Source: CAZWHE01 sp964633825 (lineage in GTDB: Bacteria > Planctomycetota > B15-G4 > CAYZWU01). From it: DNA of 32,295 bases. Of the stretch, positions 15,493 through 23,165 are shown one piece after another. Position 1 is the first letter of the stretch. The number at the start of each line of letters is the position of its first letter. The DNA is taken from contig CAZWHE010000027.1 of the NCBI GenBank assembly GCA_964633825.1, positions 1 to 32,295 on the forward strand, in the 5' to 3' direction. The position numbers and the translations under genes were made by a program. The notes beneath the pieces were generated by a model. That model did not search any database. It had not been told where the DNA came from and saw nothing but the letters and a program-made list of their open reading frames with translations.

Positions 15493-16545
15493 ATGTTTCA
15501 TGCGAAAGCTTTCTCTCTACCGGTTCTATTTCTCATAACATGCTTTTCCTCCTGCAGCGGAGAAGACAGAGGGTCCGGCGATGATCTGCGTCTTCTTGTG
15601 GAGCGGGAAGTGGCGGCATGTCTCGACAGACAGGATTGGGCCGCCGCACGGGAGCGTCTGGATCGTCTCGAGCCCGTGCTTCGTAAAGAACCCTGGGCCC
15701 TTCGTCTTCGGGGCGGCCTGTTCCTCCGTTCGCAGCCCGGCGGCGGTGATGAAAAGGCTGCGGTCGAAGCCGAGCGGCTCTATCGGGAAGTCTTGGACAA
15801 AGACCCGCACTTTTCGGAAGTGCGGCTCGATTTGGCGAGATTGCTGAGCGGAAGGGGCCGCAGAGTCGAGGCCGTGAAAATCCTCGAGGCGGGAAGACGG
15901 CTCTGTTCCGAAGACGCATTGTTCTGCTTCGAGCTGTCCCGTGTCTACCTCGCTTCCGCAGAGGTGGCCGGGGCCCTGAAGTCCGTGAGAGAAGGCCTCG
16001 AACTGGCTCCTTCGTCGCCCGAAGGTCTTTCCCTTTTCGGGCATATTCTCTGTGACAGGTGCAACAGGCTCGAAGAGGGTCTGGCTTTTCAGCGGCGGGC
16101 CGTTCGGCTCGATCCCGCGGTGAAGGACGGGAAGGAGCGCCTGGCCGCCGCCCTCGTGAATCAAGCGATTATCAAGGAGAGGCAGGGCGGATCCGTCGAA
16201 GCGCTCGCTCTTCTCGACGAGGCGCTGGATCTCGTCCCCGCTGATGCGGGCGTTCTTTTCGAGCGGGCCAGGATCAGGCTTCAGGCGGGCGATCTCGACG
16301 GGGGGGTCGAGGATTTGCGTGTTCTCCACCGCGAAGGGGAAGCCGATGACGAGGTCAAGTCTCTCCTCGCGAAGAGCTTGAAAAAACTGGGCTACCAAAA
16401 TCTCTATCTCAGAAAACGGGATAAAGCCCTGGCATTGTTCCGCGAGGTGGTGGAGCTCGACGTCCCGGGCGTGGAATTGACCGCCGTGAAAGGAATTCTC
16501 GAAGAGGATCGCCGCTGCGGCGAGAAGAGCGACCGAAAAAAATGA
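15493..16545 (+). CDS. TPR-repeat lipoprotein
   Basis: A 350-residue protein with an N-terminal signal (MFHAKAFSLPVLFLITCFSS) followed by a Cys that fits a relaxed lipobox (FSSC), so probably a lipoprotein. The rest consists of TPR units, for example AERLYREVLDKDPHFSEVRL, VEAVKILEAGRRLCSEDALF, ALKSVREGLELAPSSPEGLS and EALALLDEALDLVPADAGVL. No catalytic motif is seen. The ATG at 15493 follows AAAGG at a somewhat long 11 nt. It is divergent from mtaB and convergent with rsmE (68-nt gap), so it is probably expressed alone. Its role is unknown; TPR lipoproteins often act in envelope assembly. Confidence 0.87.
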   Translation: MFHAKAFSLPVLFLITCFSSCSGEDRGSGDDLRLLVEREVAACLDRQDWAAARERLDRLEPVLRKEPWALRLRGGLFLRSQPGGGDEKAAVEAERLYREVLDKDPHFSEVRLDLARLLSGRGRRVEAVKILEAGRRLCSEDALFCFELSRVYLASAEVAGALKSVREGLELAPSSPEGLSLFGHILCDRCNRLEEGLAFQRRAVRLDPAVKDGKERLAAALVNQAIIKERQGGSVEALALLDEALDLVPADAGVLFERARIRLQAGDLDGGVEDLRVLHREGEADDEVKSLLAKSLKKLGYQNLYLRKRDKALALFREVVELDVPGVELTAVKGILEEDRRCGEKSDRKK

Positions 16546-16613
16546 CCGGCCCGATCGCCGTGACAAGCTTTATCCCGATCGCGCCGGCGGCGTCGAAGCC
16601 CGGGCCCAGCGCG

Positions 16614-17393
16614 TCAGGCTCGAGGAGAGACTCTGTTTCTAAAGAGAGCGGCCGCCGTTATCGCGGCGGTTTCGATCCTGAGAACGTTGTCCCAAAGCCC
16701 CGCGGGTTCCATTCCCGACTCTTTCATCGCCCTCTGTTCCTGCCGGGTGAAGCCCCCCTCGGGTCCCACGGCGATGACCGTATTTTTTATCTTTCCTCTT
16801 CTTTCCGGACGCTCTTCCAGACGCTCTCCGAGCGAGGGACAGGCTTCATGGCAGTCGAGATAAATCCTGGATTGGAACCGATCCAGACTCTCCAGCGCCA
16901 GAGGGAACGGGATCGGATCCGCCACTTCCATGATCCGGTTCCGGCCGCACTGCTTGGCCGATTCGACGGCAATGCGCCGCCACTTTCCGATCCTGGCGGT
17001 GCCGGGCCTGACGCCGGCATCGATCGATCTGGTGAAGACGACGGGAAGGACGGCGTCGCATTGAAGCTCCGAGAGTTTTTCGACGACAAAGATCATTCTT
17101 TCCCCTTTCGGCGGAGAAAGAGCGATCGTCAGTGTCTGTTCGGGAGGAGGATCGGCCCGGAAGGGGGATGTGAATCGAACAACGGTTCGGCTGACCCGTT
17201 TTTTATTCACCCTTCTTTCGACGGTTTTTACGACCACGCCTTGGCGCACCCCTCCCTCGCCGTCGAAGATTTCAACCGCGCTTTCCGGTTTGAGGCGGCG
17301 GGCCGCCGAGGCGTGGCGCGACTCCTGAACATCGAGCTCGACGGTGTCGCCGGCGAGGGAACCGGGATTGTAGAACCTGGGCGGTCCGGCCAA
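16614..17393 (-). CDS. rsmE: 16S rRNA (uracil1498-N3)-methyltransferase RsmE
   Basis: A SPOUT-class methyltransferase that modifies U1498 of 16S rRNA with S-adenosylmethionine. It has 259 residues, close to the family norm. An N-terminal PUA-like RNA-binding region (residues 1-75) is followed by the knotted catalytic domain. Signatures are LSPPKGERM near 93, VESAKQCGRNRI near 148, and the SAM-site motifs VGPEGGFTRQE and LRIETAAITAAAL near the C-terminus. The start is taken as TTG at 17393 because GGAGG stands 5 nt before it and the family sequence begins right there (PPRFY). Transcription is divergent from the metallo-hydrolase operon. Confidence 0.95.
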   Translation of the reverse strand: MAGPPRFYNPGSLAGDTVELDVQESRHASAARRLKPESAVEIFDGEGGVRQGVVVKTVERRVNKKRVSRTVVRFTSPFRADPPPEQTLTIALSPPKGERMIFVVEKLSELQCDAVLPVVFTRSIDAGVRPGTARIGKWRRIAVESAKQCGRNRIMEVADPIPFPLALESLDRFQSRIYLDCHEACPSLGERLEERPERRGKIKNTVIAVGPEGGFTRQEQRAMKESGMEPAGLWDNVLRIETAAITAAALFRNRVSPRA

Positions 17394-17477
17394 TCGAGCC
17401 TCCGATCTCGAGCATCAGAACGGAACGGTGCACGGCACTGTCCGTAATCGAATCTTGTCCCGGACGGCCTGTGAGCC

Positions 17478-17505
17478 TTGCATCCGGTCCGGCGTGTTCT
17501 ATTAT
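17478..17505 (+). promoter_or_regulatory. Possible promoter of the hydrolase/desulfurase/thioredoxin reductase operon
   Basis: TTGCAT (17478-17483) and TATTAT (17500-17505) are spaced by 16 nt, in the 179-bp gap between the divergent rsmE and the hydrolase gene. The -10 matches consensus at five of six positions and the -35 at three. The -10 lies in a perfect 13-bp inverted repeat, TTCTATTATAGAA (17497-17509), which could be an operator, though it may be chance. Confidence 0.35.
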
Positions 17506-17572
17506 AGAAAGGAAGCCGGTGCTGTCATCATTCAAAGGGCACCGGCAAAAACATGAAAGAGGAGTAGCACGT

Positions 17573-18217
17573 ATGTCCGAAGTCCTTTCGATCGAAGTGA
17601 GCGCCTTCTGCACGAACAGTTTTCTCGTGATCGGCGAGGGAGGGGCGGAATCGGCTCTCATCGATCCGGGCGACAATCCGGAAGAGCTGTCGGCCATGAT
17701 CGAAAGATCGGGAACCGAAGTCAAAGCCCTTCTGGCCACGCACTGCCATCTCGATCACATCGGAGCGGCCGCCGAAATGTCCAAGCGCCTGGGGCTGGGC
17801 CTGATGGCTGTCAAGGAGGACGAGTTTCTCCTCGACAGGATCGAAGAGTCGTGCGCCATGTTCGGCCTTCCCCCCGTTGAAAAGCCCGAGATCAAGGATT
17901 ACCTGGTGGAAGGCGCGGAGATTCCCATCGGGGGGAGCACCGTCGCGGTGCGTCTTGCTCCGGGCCACTCGCCCGGTTCCTGTATCTTTGTCGTCGATGG
18001 GAAGGACATCGTCGTGGGCGACGTGCTTTTCCAGGGGAGCGTGGGACGCACGGACCTGCCGGGCGGGGATTCGGGAACGCTGATGGAATCGATCCGGGAC
18101 GTGATCCTGCCCATGGACGACGGCACGGTTGTTCATCCGGGCCACGGTCCCGCCACAACGGTGGGGCGTGAGAGGAAAAGCAACTTTTTCATCGTGGAAT
18201 GGGGATTGTCCAAATGA
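17573..18217 (+). CDS. Metallo-beta-lactamase-fold hydrolase, glyoxalase II-like
   Basis: A 214-residue cytoplasmic metal hydrolase. The HxHxDH motif is HCHLDH at residues 57-62. Further ligands are H132 (PGHSPGS), D150 (VVGDVLF) and H191 (VHPGHGP), with the segment GSVGRTDLPGGD typical of the YcbL/glyoxalase II-like branch. Likely substrates are thioesters or glutathione-type conjugates, but the family is broad and the short C-terminus lacks the glutathione-binding helices of true glyoxalase II. The start ATG at 17573 has AGAGGAG upstream; a longer in-frame start at 17471 lacks one. The stop overlaps the next start (ATGA), so it is coupled to the cysteine desulfurase-like gene. Confidence 0.92.
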   Translation: MSEVLSIEVSAFCTNSFLVIGEGGAESALIDPGDNPEELSAMIERSGTEVKALLATHCHLDHIGAAAEMSKRLGLGLMAVKEDEFLLDRIEESCAMFGLPPVEKPEIKDYLVEGAEIPIGGSTVAVRLAPGHSPGSCIFVVDGKDIVVGDVLFQGSVGRTDLPGGDSGTLMESIRDVILPMDDGTVVHPGHGPATTVGRERKSNFFIVEWGLSK

Positions 18218-19404
18218 CAACACGCGGTTCCGAGGCGATCTACCTCGATAATGCGGCGACCTCTTTCCCGAAACCGGAAAGAGTCTACCGCGCCGTGAAC
18301 GAATATATGCGGCAAGTCGGGGCATCGGCCGGCCGGGGCGCTTACGGGGAGGCGCGGGAAGCGGAAAAGATTCTGGAAACGGTCCGTGCCAAGCTCCTGA
18401 GACTCCTCGGGGCTTCCGAAAGGGGACGGGTCGTTTTTGCTCTCAACGCCACCGATGCGATCAACACGGCGTTGAAAGGCCTCCTCGACGAGGGTGATCA
18501 CGTGGTCACCACGCACCTGGATCACAACTCGGTGCTGCGGCCGCTCAACGCCCTCGAAAAAAAGGGATTTATCTCGGTAGCACGCGTGCCCTGTTCTCCC
18601 GAAGGATTCGTGGACCCCGGGGATATCAAGCGCGCGGTGACGGGAAAGACCCGCCTCATCGCCACGCTTCACGGGTCGAATATCCTCGGGACCCTGAACC
18701 CCGTCGACGACATCGGCCGCATTGCCCGCGAAGAGGGCGTGCTCTTCCTCCTCGATGCCGCCCAGACAGTGGGATCCAGGCCCGTGTATCCCGAAAAGAT
18801 CGGCGCTCACCTTGTTGCTTTTCCCGGACACAAGGGCCTTCTCGGTCCCCTCGGAACAGGCGCGCTCTATTTCGATAAAGCCGTTGATCCGGCTCCCCTC
18901 CGGGAAGGAGGCACGGGAAGCCGCTCCGAATCGGATGCCCAGCCCGAAGAGTATCCCGACAGGTGGGAGGCCGGCTCACACAACCTCCCCGGCATCGTCG
19001 GTCTCAACGCCGGGCTCGACTATATCGCCGAAAGAGGGCTCGACGATATTCACAGAAAGAAAACCCGCCTCGCAGGGCTCCTCCTCGATGGGTTGTCCGG
19101 GAGAAAGAGTGTGACCCTATACGGGCCGACCGATCCGGCGGATCGTGAAGCCGTGTTCTCCCTCAATTTACAAGGAATCGCTCCCCACGAGCTGGGGGCT
19201 TTTCTCGATTCCGAATTCAACATCAAGGGGCGGGCGGGCCTTCACTGCGCCCCTCTCGCTCACAAGGCGGCCGGAACCTTTGAACAGGGTTCGTATCGCC
19301 TGTCGATCGGTCCGCTCAACGAAGAGGAACAGATCAGCCGCGTGATGGAGGGGCTTGATTACGCGGTTCGCGAGTTTAGCGAAAGGATTGCTCATGGATT
19401 ATGA
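18214..19404 (+). CDS. Cysteine desulfurase-like class V aminotransferase
   Basis: A PLP enzyme of 396 residues that is likely to remove sulfur (or selenium) from cysteine. Visible residues are the N-terminal YLDNAATSFPKP, H104 stacking on the cofactor (HLDHNS), D181 (DAAQTVG), the Schiff-base lysine K207 (FPGHKGLLGP) and a candidate persulfide cysteine C345 (RAGLHCAPLAHK). The RAGLHCAPLAH segment is characteristic of the group usually annotated 'cysteine desulfurase family protein' (EF2568 type), distinct from housekeeping IscS and SufS. The ATG at 18214 overlaps the upstream stop by 4 nt; another ATG 15 nt earlier is possible. No iscU or sufBCD gene is nearby, so a specialised sulfur supply or persulfide role is more likely than general Fe-S assembly. 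Confidence 0.93.
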   Translation: MTTRGSEAIYLDNAATSFPKPERVYRAVNEYMRQVGASAGRGAYGEAREAEKILETVRAKLLRLLGASERGRVVFALNATDAINTALKGLLDEGDHVVTTHLDHNSVLRPLNALEKKGFISVARVPCSPEGFVDPGDIKRAVTGKTRLIATLHGSNILGTLNPVDDIGRIAREEGVLFLLDAAQTVGSRPVYPEKIGAHLVAFPGHKGLLGPLGTGALYFDKAVDPAPLREGGTGSRSESDAQPEEYPDRWEAGSHNLPGIVGLNAGLDYIAERGLDDIHRKKTRLAGLLLDGLSGRKSVTLYGPTDPADREAVFSLNLQGIAPHELGAFLDSEFNIKGRAGLHCAPLAHKAAGTFEQGSYRLSIGPLNEEEQISRVMEGLDYAVREFSERIAHGL

Positions 19405-20335
19405 ATGCATCATCGTTGGAGGCGGGCCGGCCGGGCTCAGCGCCGGTCTCTATCTCGTCAAGGCCGGCGTCAAGACGCTGCTCGTCGAGGGCCGGACGCC
19501 GGGGGGGCAGATCTTGAACACCGACAGGGTGGATAACTTTCTCGGTTTCGGCGAGATCGAGGCCTGGAAGCTCGCCGATGCCATGATCGACCACTGCAGG
19601 GTAGCCGGCCTCGAGATTATTGCCGAGACCGTCGAGGAGGCGGGCCCGGCCGGAGATCTCAAGGAGGTGCGCTTCGCTTCGGGCCGAACGCTTTCGAGCA
19701 GGGCGCTCGTGCTCGCCTGCGGGGGATCGCCGAGAAAGCTCGGCGTCCCGGGCGAGGAAGAGCTATCCAAGGGGAAGGGGGTTTCTTACTGCGCCGTTTG
19801 CGATGGGGGTTTTTTCCGGGGTCAGGCCGTGGCCATTGCGGGAGGAGGGGATGGGGCTCTCACCGAAGCCCGTCACCTGGCCCATCTGACCGAACATGTT
19901 TACGTCATCCACAGGCGGGACCAGTGGCGTGCGAAATCCCAGCTGGCGGAGTCGGTCATAAATCTTGAAAACGTCACGCCTGTGCTCGATTCTGTCGTGA
20001 TCTCCGTTGCCGGTGGAAAAGAGAGCGGTGCGGGGGAGGAAAGGGTCAAAGCCGTCAAAATCAAGAACGTGAAGACGGGAAAAGAGAGCGAGATCGCCGT
20101 GACCGGTTTTTTCGTCGCCATCGGCTTTGTTCCCAACTCCGGTCTGTTCCGGGGCGAGATCGAAAAAAACGAGGAAGGGTACTTTGTCACCGACTCGCTG
20201 ATGCGGACATCGGTTCCGGGTGTGTTTGCCGTCGGGGATGTTCGAGCCCACATCGGGAGACAGATCGCCATATCGGTGGGGGACGGGGCAACGGCTTCCC
20301 TTGCCGTTGCTCGTTATCTCGCCGAAGGTCGGTAG
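19394..20335 (+). CDS. trxB: Thioredoxin reductase
   Basis: A 313-residue flavoprotein that passes electrons from NADPH to thioredoxin. The FAD-binding GGGPAG is at 9-14, the redox pair C133-x2-C136 is in CAVCDG, the second dinucleotide motif reads AGGGDGALTEA, and HRRDQWRA supplies the arginines that bind the NADPH phosphate. The C-terminal FAD motif is GVFAVGDVR. The usual GGGDSA reads GGGDGA here, a small change. The ATG at 19394 follows AAAGGA by about 7 nt and overlaps the preceding gene by 11 nt, so the three genes form one translationally coupled operon. That coupling suggests reduction of thiols or persulfides made by the desulfurase. Confidence 0.95.
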   Translation: MDYECIIVGGGPAGLSAGLYLVKAGVKTLLVEGRTPGGQILNTDRVDNFLGFGEIEAWKLADAMIDHCRVAGLEIIAETVEEAGPAGDLKEVRFASGRTLSSRALVLACGGSPRKLGVPGEEELSKGKGVSYCAVCDGGFFRGQAVAIAGGGDGALTEARHLAHLTEHVYVIHRRDQWRAKSQLAESVINLENVTPVLDSVVISVAGGKESGAGEERVKAVKIKNVKTGKESEIAVTGFFVAIGFVPNSGLFRGEIEKNEEGYFVTDSLMRTSVPGVFAVGDVRAHIGRQIAISVGDGATASLAVARYLAEGR

Positions 20336-20342
20336 CGCAGAA

Positions 20343-20374
20343 GAGGGGGACACAATACGTATTGTGTCCCCTTC
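20343..20374. repeat. REP-like perfect palindrome
   Basis: Positions 20346-20371 form a perfect 26-bp palindrome: the arm GGGGACACAATAC is followed at once by its reverse complement. A G-T wobble and two further pairs extend it to 20343-20374. It lies between the convergent trxB and small orphan gene and touches the orphan's stop codon. The GGGGACAC...GTGTCCCC form resembles dispersed palindromes that accompany REP-associated (Y1) transposases in many uncultivated bacteria; that likeness is from memory. It may also act as a two-way terminator, although no T-run follows on either side. Confidence 0.75.
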
Positions 20375-20624
20375 AGGACTCTTTCAGGATCCGGGTCACT
20401 TCCTTGTACTCGGCGGGCTTCAAGCTCGATATGGTTCGGCCCTCCCTGGCCAGTTCATCCTGGAGAGAGAGGATTTTGTCCTGCATCGTGCGGTGAGTCT
20501 TTTCCGAACCTCCCAGGATTTGAAAGTCATCCCCGCGGGTCACGCGAAACTCCCCCTTTTCGGTGTCCAGACCGATACCGAGGATATAGGAACGGGAGCG
20601 TTCTCTCTTTTCAATGCTGTCCAC
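20373..20624 (-). CDS. Small orphan protein of unknown function
   Basis: An 83-residue protein if translated from the GTG at 20624, which follows GGGAG by 5 nt. A TTG at 20738 would add 38 low-complexity, Ser/Pro/Lys-rich residues and has no ribosome site. A compact N-terminal segment YILGIGLDTEKGEFRVTRGD looks like a beta hairpin. The following helix carries LGGSEKTHRTMQDKILSLQD, and a last helix runs to the stop (LKPAEYKEVTRILKES). There is no signal peptide or membrane helix. I recognise no named family, but the pattern 'GGSxxTHxxMQ' is familiar from uncharacterised small proteins. It stands alone between the palindrome and the tRNA genes. Confidence 0.6.
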   Translation of the reverse strand: MDSIEKRERSRSYILGIGLDTEKGEFRVTRGDDFQILGGSEKTHRTMQDKILSLQDELAREGRTISSLKPAEYKEVTRILKES

Positions 20625-20806
20625 TGTCTCTCCCAACGGGCCTCTTTTTGTAGATCGGTTTACTTTAACTCTATGATTGCTCGGGCTTGAAGACTCAGGT
20701 TTTTCAGGATTGTAAGGGATAAGCGATCTTTTGACCAAGAAAAAAGCCGCGCCACCCCCTTTTGGGAACAGCGATCGGCGAGATCTGTTAATCGCCTGAT
20801 ACTCGC

Positions 20807-20834
20807 TTGACTTGACGGCGTCTTCTGTTAACCT
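20807..20834 (+). promoter_or_regulatory. Possible promoter of the tRNA-Cys/tRNA-Leu unit
   Basis: TTGACT (20807-20812) is followed after 16 nt by TAACCT (20829-20834), about 70 nt before the tRNA-Cys gene. An overlapping TTGACG begins at 20812. The -35 is good and the -10 is weak. The 278-bp gap (20625-20902) otherwise shows nothing I can name. Confidence 0.4.
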
Positions 20835-20902
20835 CTCAAAAAATTGTGTTCTTTGAGCAGTTTGCGGCTCTTTTCTAGCATATCTTCGATTGTGACGAGA
20901 GC

Positions 20903-20976
20903 GGCGGCATAGCCAAGTGGTAAGGCAACGGATTGCAAATCCGTCATCCCCGGTTCGAATCCGGGTGCCGCCTCCA
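20903..20976 (+). tRNA. tRNA-Cys (GCA)
   Basis: A complete cloverleaf. The acceptor stem GGCGGCA pairs with TGCCGCC, the D-stem is GCC/GGC, and the anticodon stem ACGGA/TCCGT encloses loop TTGCAAA with anticodon GCA. The T-stem CCCGG/CCGGG encloses TTCGAAT. The discriminator is U, as expected for cysteine, and CCA is encoded (20974-20976). Confidence 0.97.
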
Positions 20977-20984
20977 TTTATTAT

Positions 20985-21071
20985 GGGGGAGTGGCGGAAC
21001 TGGCAGACGCTCGGGATTTAAAATCCCGTGGCCGAAAGGCTGTACGGGTTCGAATCCCGTCTCCCCCACCA
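20985..21071 (+). tRNA. tRNA-Leu (UAA)
   Basis: A class II tRNA. The acceptor stem GGGGGAG pairs with CTCCCCC and the anticodon stem CGGGA/TCCCG encloses loop TTTAAAA with anticodon UAA. A long variable arm (TGGCCGAAAGGCTGT) and T-stem ACGGG/CCCGT follow. The discriminator is A and CCA is encoded. It lies 8 nt after tRNA-Cys, so the two are co-transcribed. The following glycosyltransferase start lies 46 nt downstream. Confidence 0.97.
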
Positions 21072-21117
21072 TACCCCGCCCGGGTCTCTCTCGAATGAAT
21101 ATCGTTTTAGGTCAGTC

Positions 21118-22306
21118 ATGATCCGGATTCTGAGGATCATTACCCGGATGAACATGGGCGGGCCGGCCCGGTCCGTTCTCAATCTTTCGGCGGGCCTGGC
21201 CGGACCGGAGTCGAAACCGGGTTCTTTCGAAACACTCGTGGCTGCAGGCCGACCGGGATCGGGCGAAGGCGATCTCGCCGATCGCGTCGTCTCCGCTGGA
21301 GCACGACTGGCCAGAATTCCCGGGCTGCAGCGGGAGCTTTCTCCCCTTTCGGACTTGAAGGCTTTTTTTTTCTCTCAGGTCTTTGATCGGATCATACAAG
21401 CCTCATATCGTTCACACCCACACGGCCAAAGCCGGTTTTCTCGGAAGGACCGCTGCTCTTCTGTCGAATCCAAGGCCCGCTCTTGTCCACACGTTTCACG
21501 GCCATGTTCTGGATGGTTATTTCGGCCCGTGGAAGTCGTCGCTTTTTCGGGAAATCGAACGCTCTCTCGCCGGGCAAACCGATGTCATCGTGGCCGTGGC
21601 CGACTCGGTGCGGCGCGAGCTCGTCGGCCGCCACGGGGTGGGAGAGCACAGCCAGTACCGGGTGATTCCGTCGGGCGGGCAGGCGGACGCGAGTCAAGAA
21701 AAAGCGGCCCCCGGCGCTTCTCTCAAAAAAGAGCTGTCCCTCGGGCCGGGCCCCGTCGCCGGAGTCGTGGGAAGGTTGGTCCCGATCAAGGGGCTCGACA
21801 CTGTTCTCAAATCTCTTCCCACGATCGTGGAGGAAATCCCCTTTCTGAAGGTTGTCCTCGCCGGAGACGGTCCCGGCCGCAAGATGGTTGAGGCATTTCA
21901 GAGGCGGAACGAAGCCGGCCGGGCGCTGCTCTTTCTCGGAAATCGCGACGATGTGGACGAGATCATCCCGCTCTGCGATCTCATCATCCTTCCTTCGCTG
22001 AAAGAGGGGCTTCCCACGATCCTCCTCGAAGCGGCGGCCGCGGGTGTTCCCGTCGTTGCTTCGCGGATTCCGGGCGTCACCGAGCTGTTCGAAAACGAAT
22101 CTTCGGCGCTGCTCTTCGAGCCTCGTTCCCCTGCCGAACTGGCGGCGGCCGTGGTGCGGCTCTGCCGGGATCCAAAGCTCGGCGCCAGGTTGTCGCGGGC
22201 GGCCCGAAAGGCGGTGCGCGGCGTCATGAGTCCCGGCGGGGTGGTTGCCGCCCACAGGGATCTTTACCGGGACCTGTACACGGAAAGGAAGGGTCGGCTA
22301 CAATGA
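21118..22306 (+). pseudogene. GT4-family glycosyltransferase, frameshifted at a nine-T run
   Basis: The reading frame from the ATG at 21118 encodes a GT-B N-terminus (MIRILRIITRMNMGGPARSV) and runs in frame to a T9 run at 21363-21371. Beyond it, the family sequence continues only in the next frame (SYKPHIVHTHTAKAGFLGRT, then GVVGRLVPIKGLDTVLKS, and the EX7E motif KEGLPTILLEAAAAG). Removing one T would restore a 395-residue protein of normal GT4 length. Such enzymes transfer a sugar from a nucleotide donor onto lipid-linked or polysaccharide acceptors in the cytoplasm. The break may be a homopolymer sequencing or assembly error, a real mutation or phase variation, or a site of transcriptional slippage. 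Both halves keep intact coding character, which argues against an old pseudogene. Its stop overlaps the next start (ATGA). Confidence 0.85.
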
Positions 22307-23160
22307 GTCACATGTCGTTTCTGATCGCGCCGTTTATGAAATCCGGAGAAAAAGAGGTTTCCCCCGTGTCGCGAATTGCGCCGGCGATTTTGCCGTTTTT
22401 AATGCTGTTTTTCTTTTCTCTGCCGGGATGCGGGAGCACCAAGGGGCGCATTGTCGACATGCAGGGCAGGCCCAGCGCCGAATTGAATTATCTCTGGGAA
22501 GAAGTGGACAGGATCTTTCCGGGCGCTCTTCCCGATCAGGTCACGCTCGTTTTCACAGAGAGGGATTATTCCGGGTTCGACGAAAAAAAGAACTCGGTGA
22601 TTCTTTCACGAAACTTCCTTCCCTCAGTGATCCCGGGAAAAATATGTCTGGGGCTGACCCACCTGGCCCTTCACAGAATGAGCGGAGGCGACAACCAAAA
22701 TCCGGGCCGCTGTTTTGACAACGATATCCGGTTCCTCGAGTTTACGGTGGCCTTGTATATGGAATATCGTGTTCGCGACGATTTCGAAAAGGAGCTGGAA
22801 AAGGCTTACGGGCTCGCGGCGCATCTGTTCGAGGAAAAGAGCCTCTCCCTGTTGGATCTCAGGGACTGGAACAGTTTCTATTACCGCGGTCTCTGGACCG
22901 ATGAAAGCGGCGAGTGGAATTTGGAGGGAGGGAAAGCTCTCCTCACACTGGGCCGTTACTTTCTCGAAAGGTGGCCCTTCTCCAGGATAGGCGAGATCTT
23001 CGAGCTTCTCGGCGACAGGGAAATGACGCTCGAAGACGCCGTCAGAGAAGCCCTCGACATTGAAGTGACCGAGATTTTCGAAGGCTGGAAGGAAGATGTG
23101 CTCGAACGGGCCTCCAGAATCAGGAATCCGCCCGGGTCATCCAAAGAAAAAGAAAGCTGA
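22303..23160 (+). CDS. Lipoprotein resembling MA-type peptidases, catalytic motif degenerate
   Basis: A 285-residue protein from the ATG at 22303, which overlaps the glycosyltransferase stop by 4 nt and follows AGGAAGGG. A GTG at 22366 after AGAGG would give a more standard lipoprotein signal (VSRIAPAILPFLMLFFFSLP, then GC), so the true start is open. The C-terminal layout is a helix with LEGGKALLTLGRYFLERW and then ALDIEVTEIFEGWKEDVLE. It recalls the end of gluzincin-like 'peptidase MA' proteins. Where those have HExxH, this protein has LTHLALHRMS, lacking the glutamate, so it is probably inactive or not a protease. It is co-transcribed with two glycan genes. Confidence 0.8.
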   Translation: MSHMSFLIAPFMKSGEKEVSPVSRIAPAILPFLMLFFFSLPGCGSTKGRIVDMQGRPSAELNYLWEEVDRIFPGALPDQVTLVFTERDYSGFDEKKNSVILSRNFLPSVIPGKICLGLTHLALHRMSGGDNQNPGRCFDNDIRFLEFTVALYMEYRVRDDFEKELEKAYGLAAHLFEEKSLSLLDLRDWNSFYYRGLWTDESGEWNLEGGKALLTLGRYFLERWPFSRIGEIFELLGDREMTLEDAVREALDIEVTEIFEGWKEDVLERASRIRNPPGSSKEKES

Positions 23161-23165
23161 AACCG

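Noticed and set aside
17497..17509. Inverted repeat TTCTATTATAGAA as a regulator binding site
   Set aside because: It is short and A+T-rich, and it coincides with a probable -10 box. Without a regulator gene nearby I do not claim an operator.
20903..21071. tRNA genes as an attachment site for an integrated element
   Set aside because: No integrase gene is near and I saw no direct repeat of a tRNA 3' end within the window.
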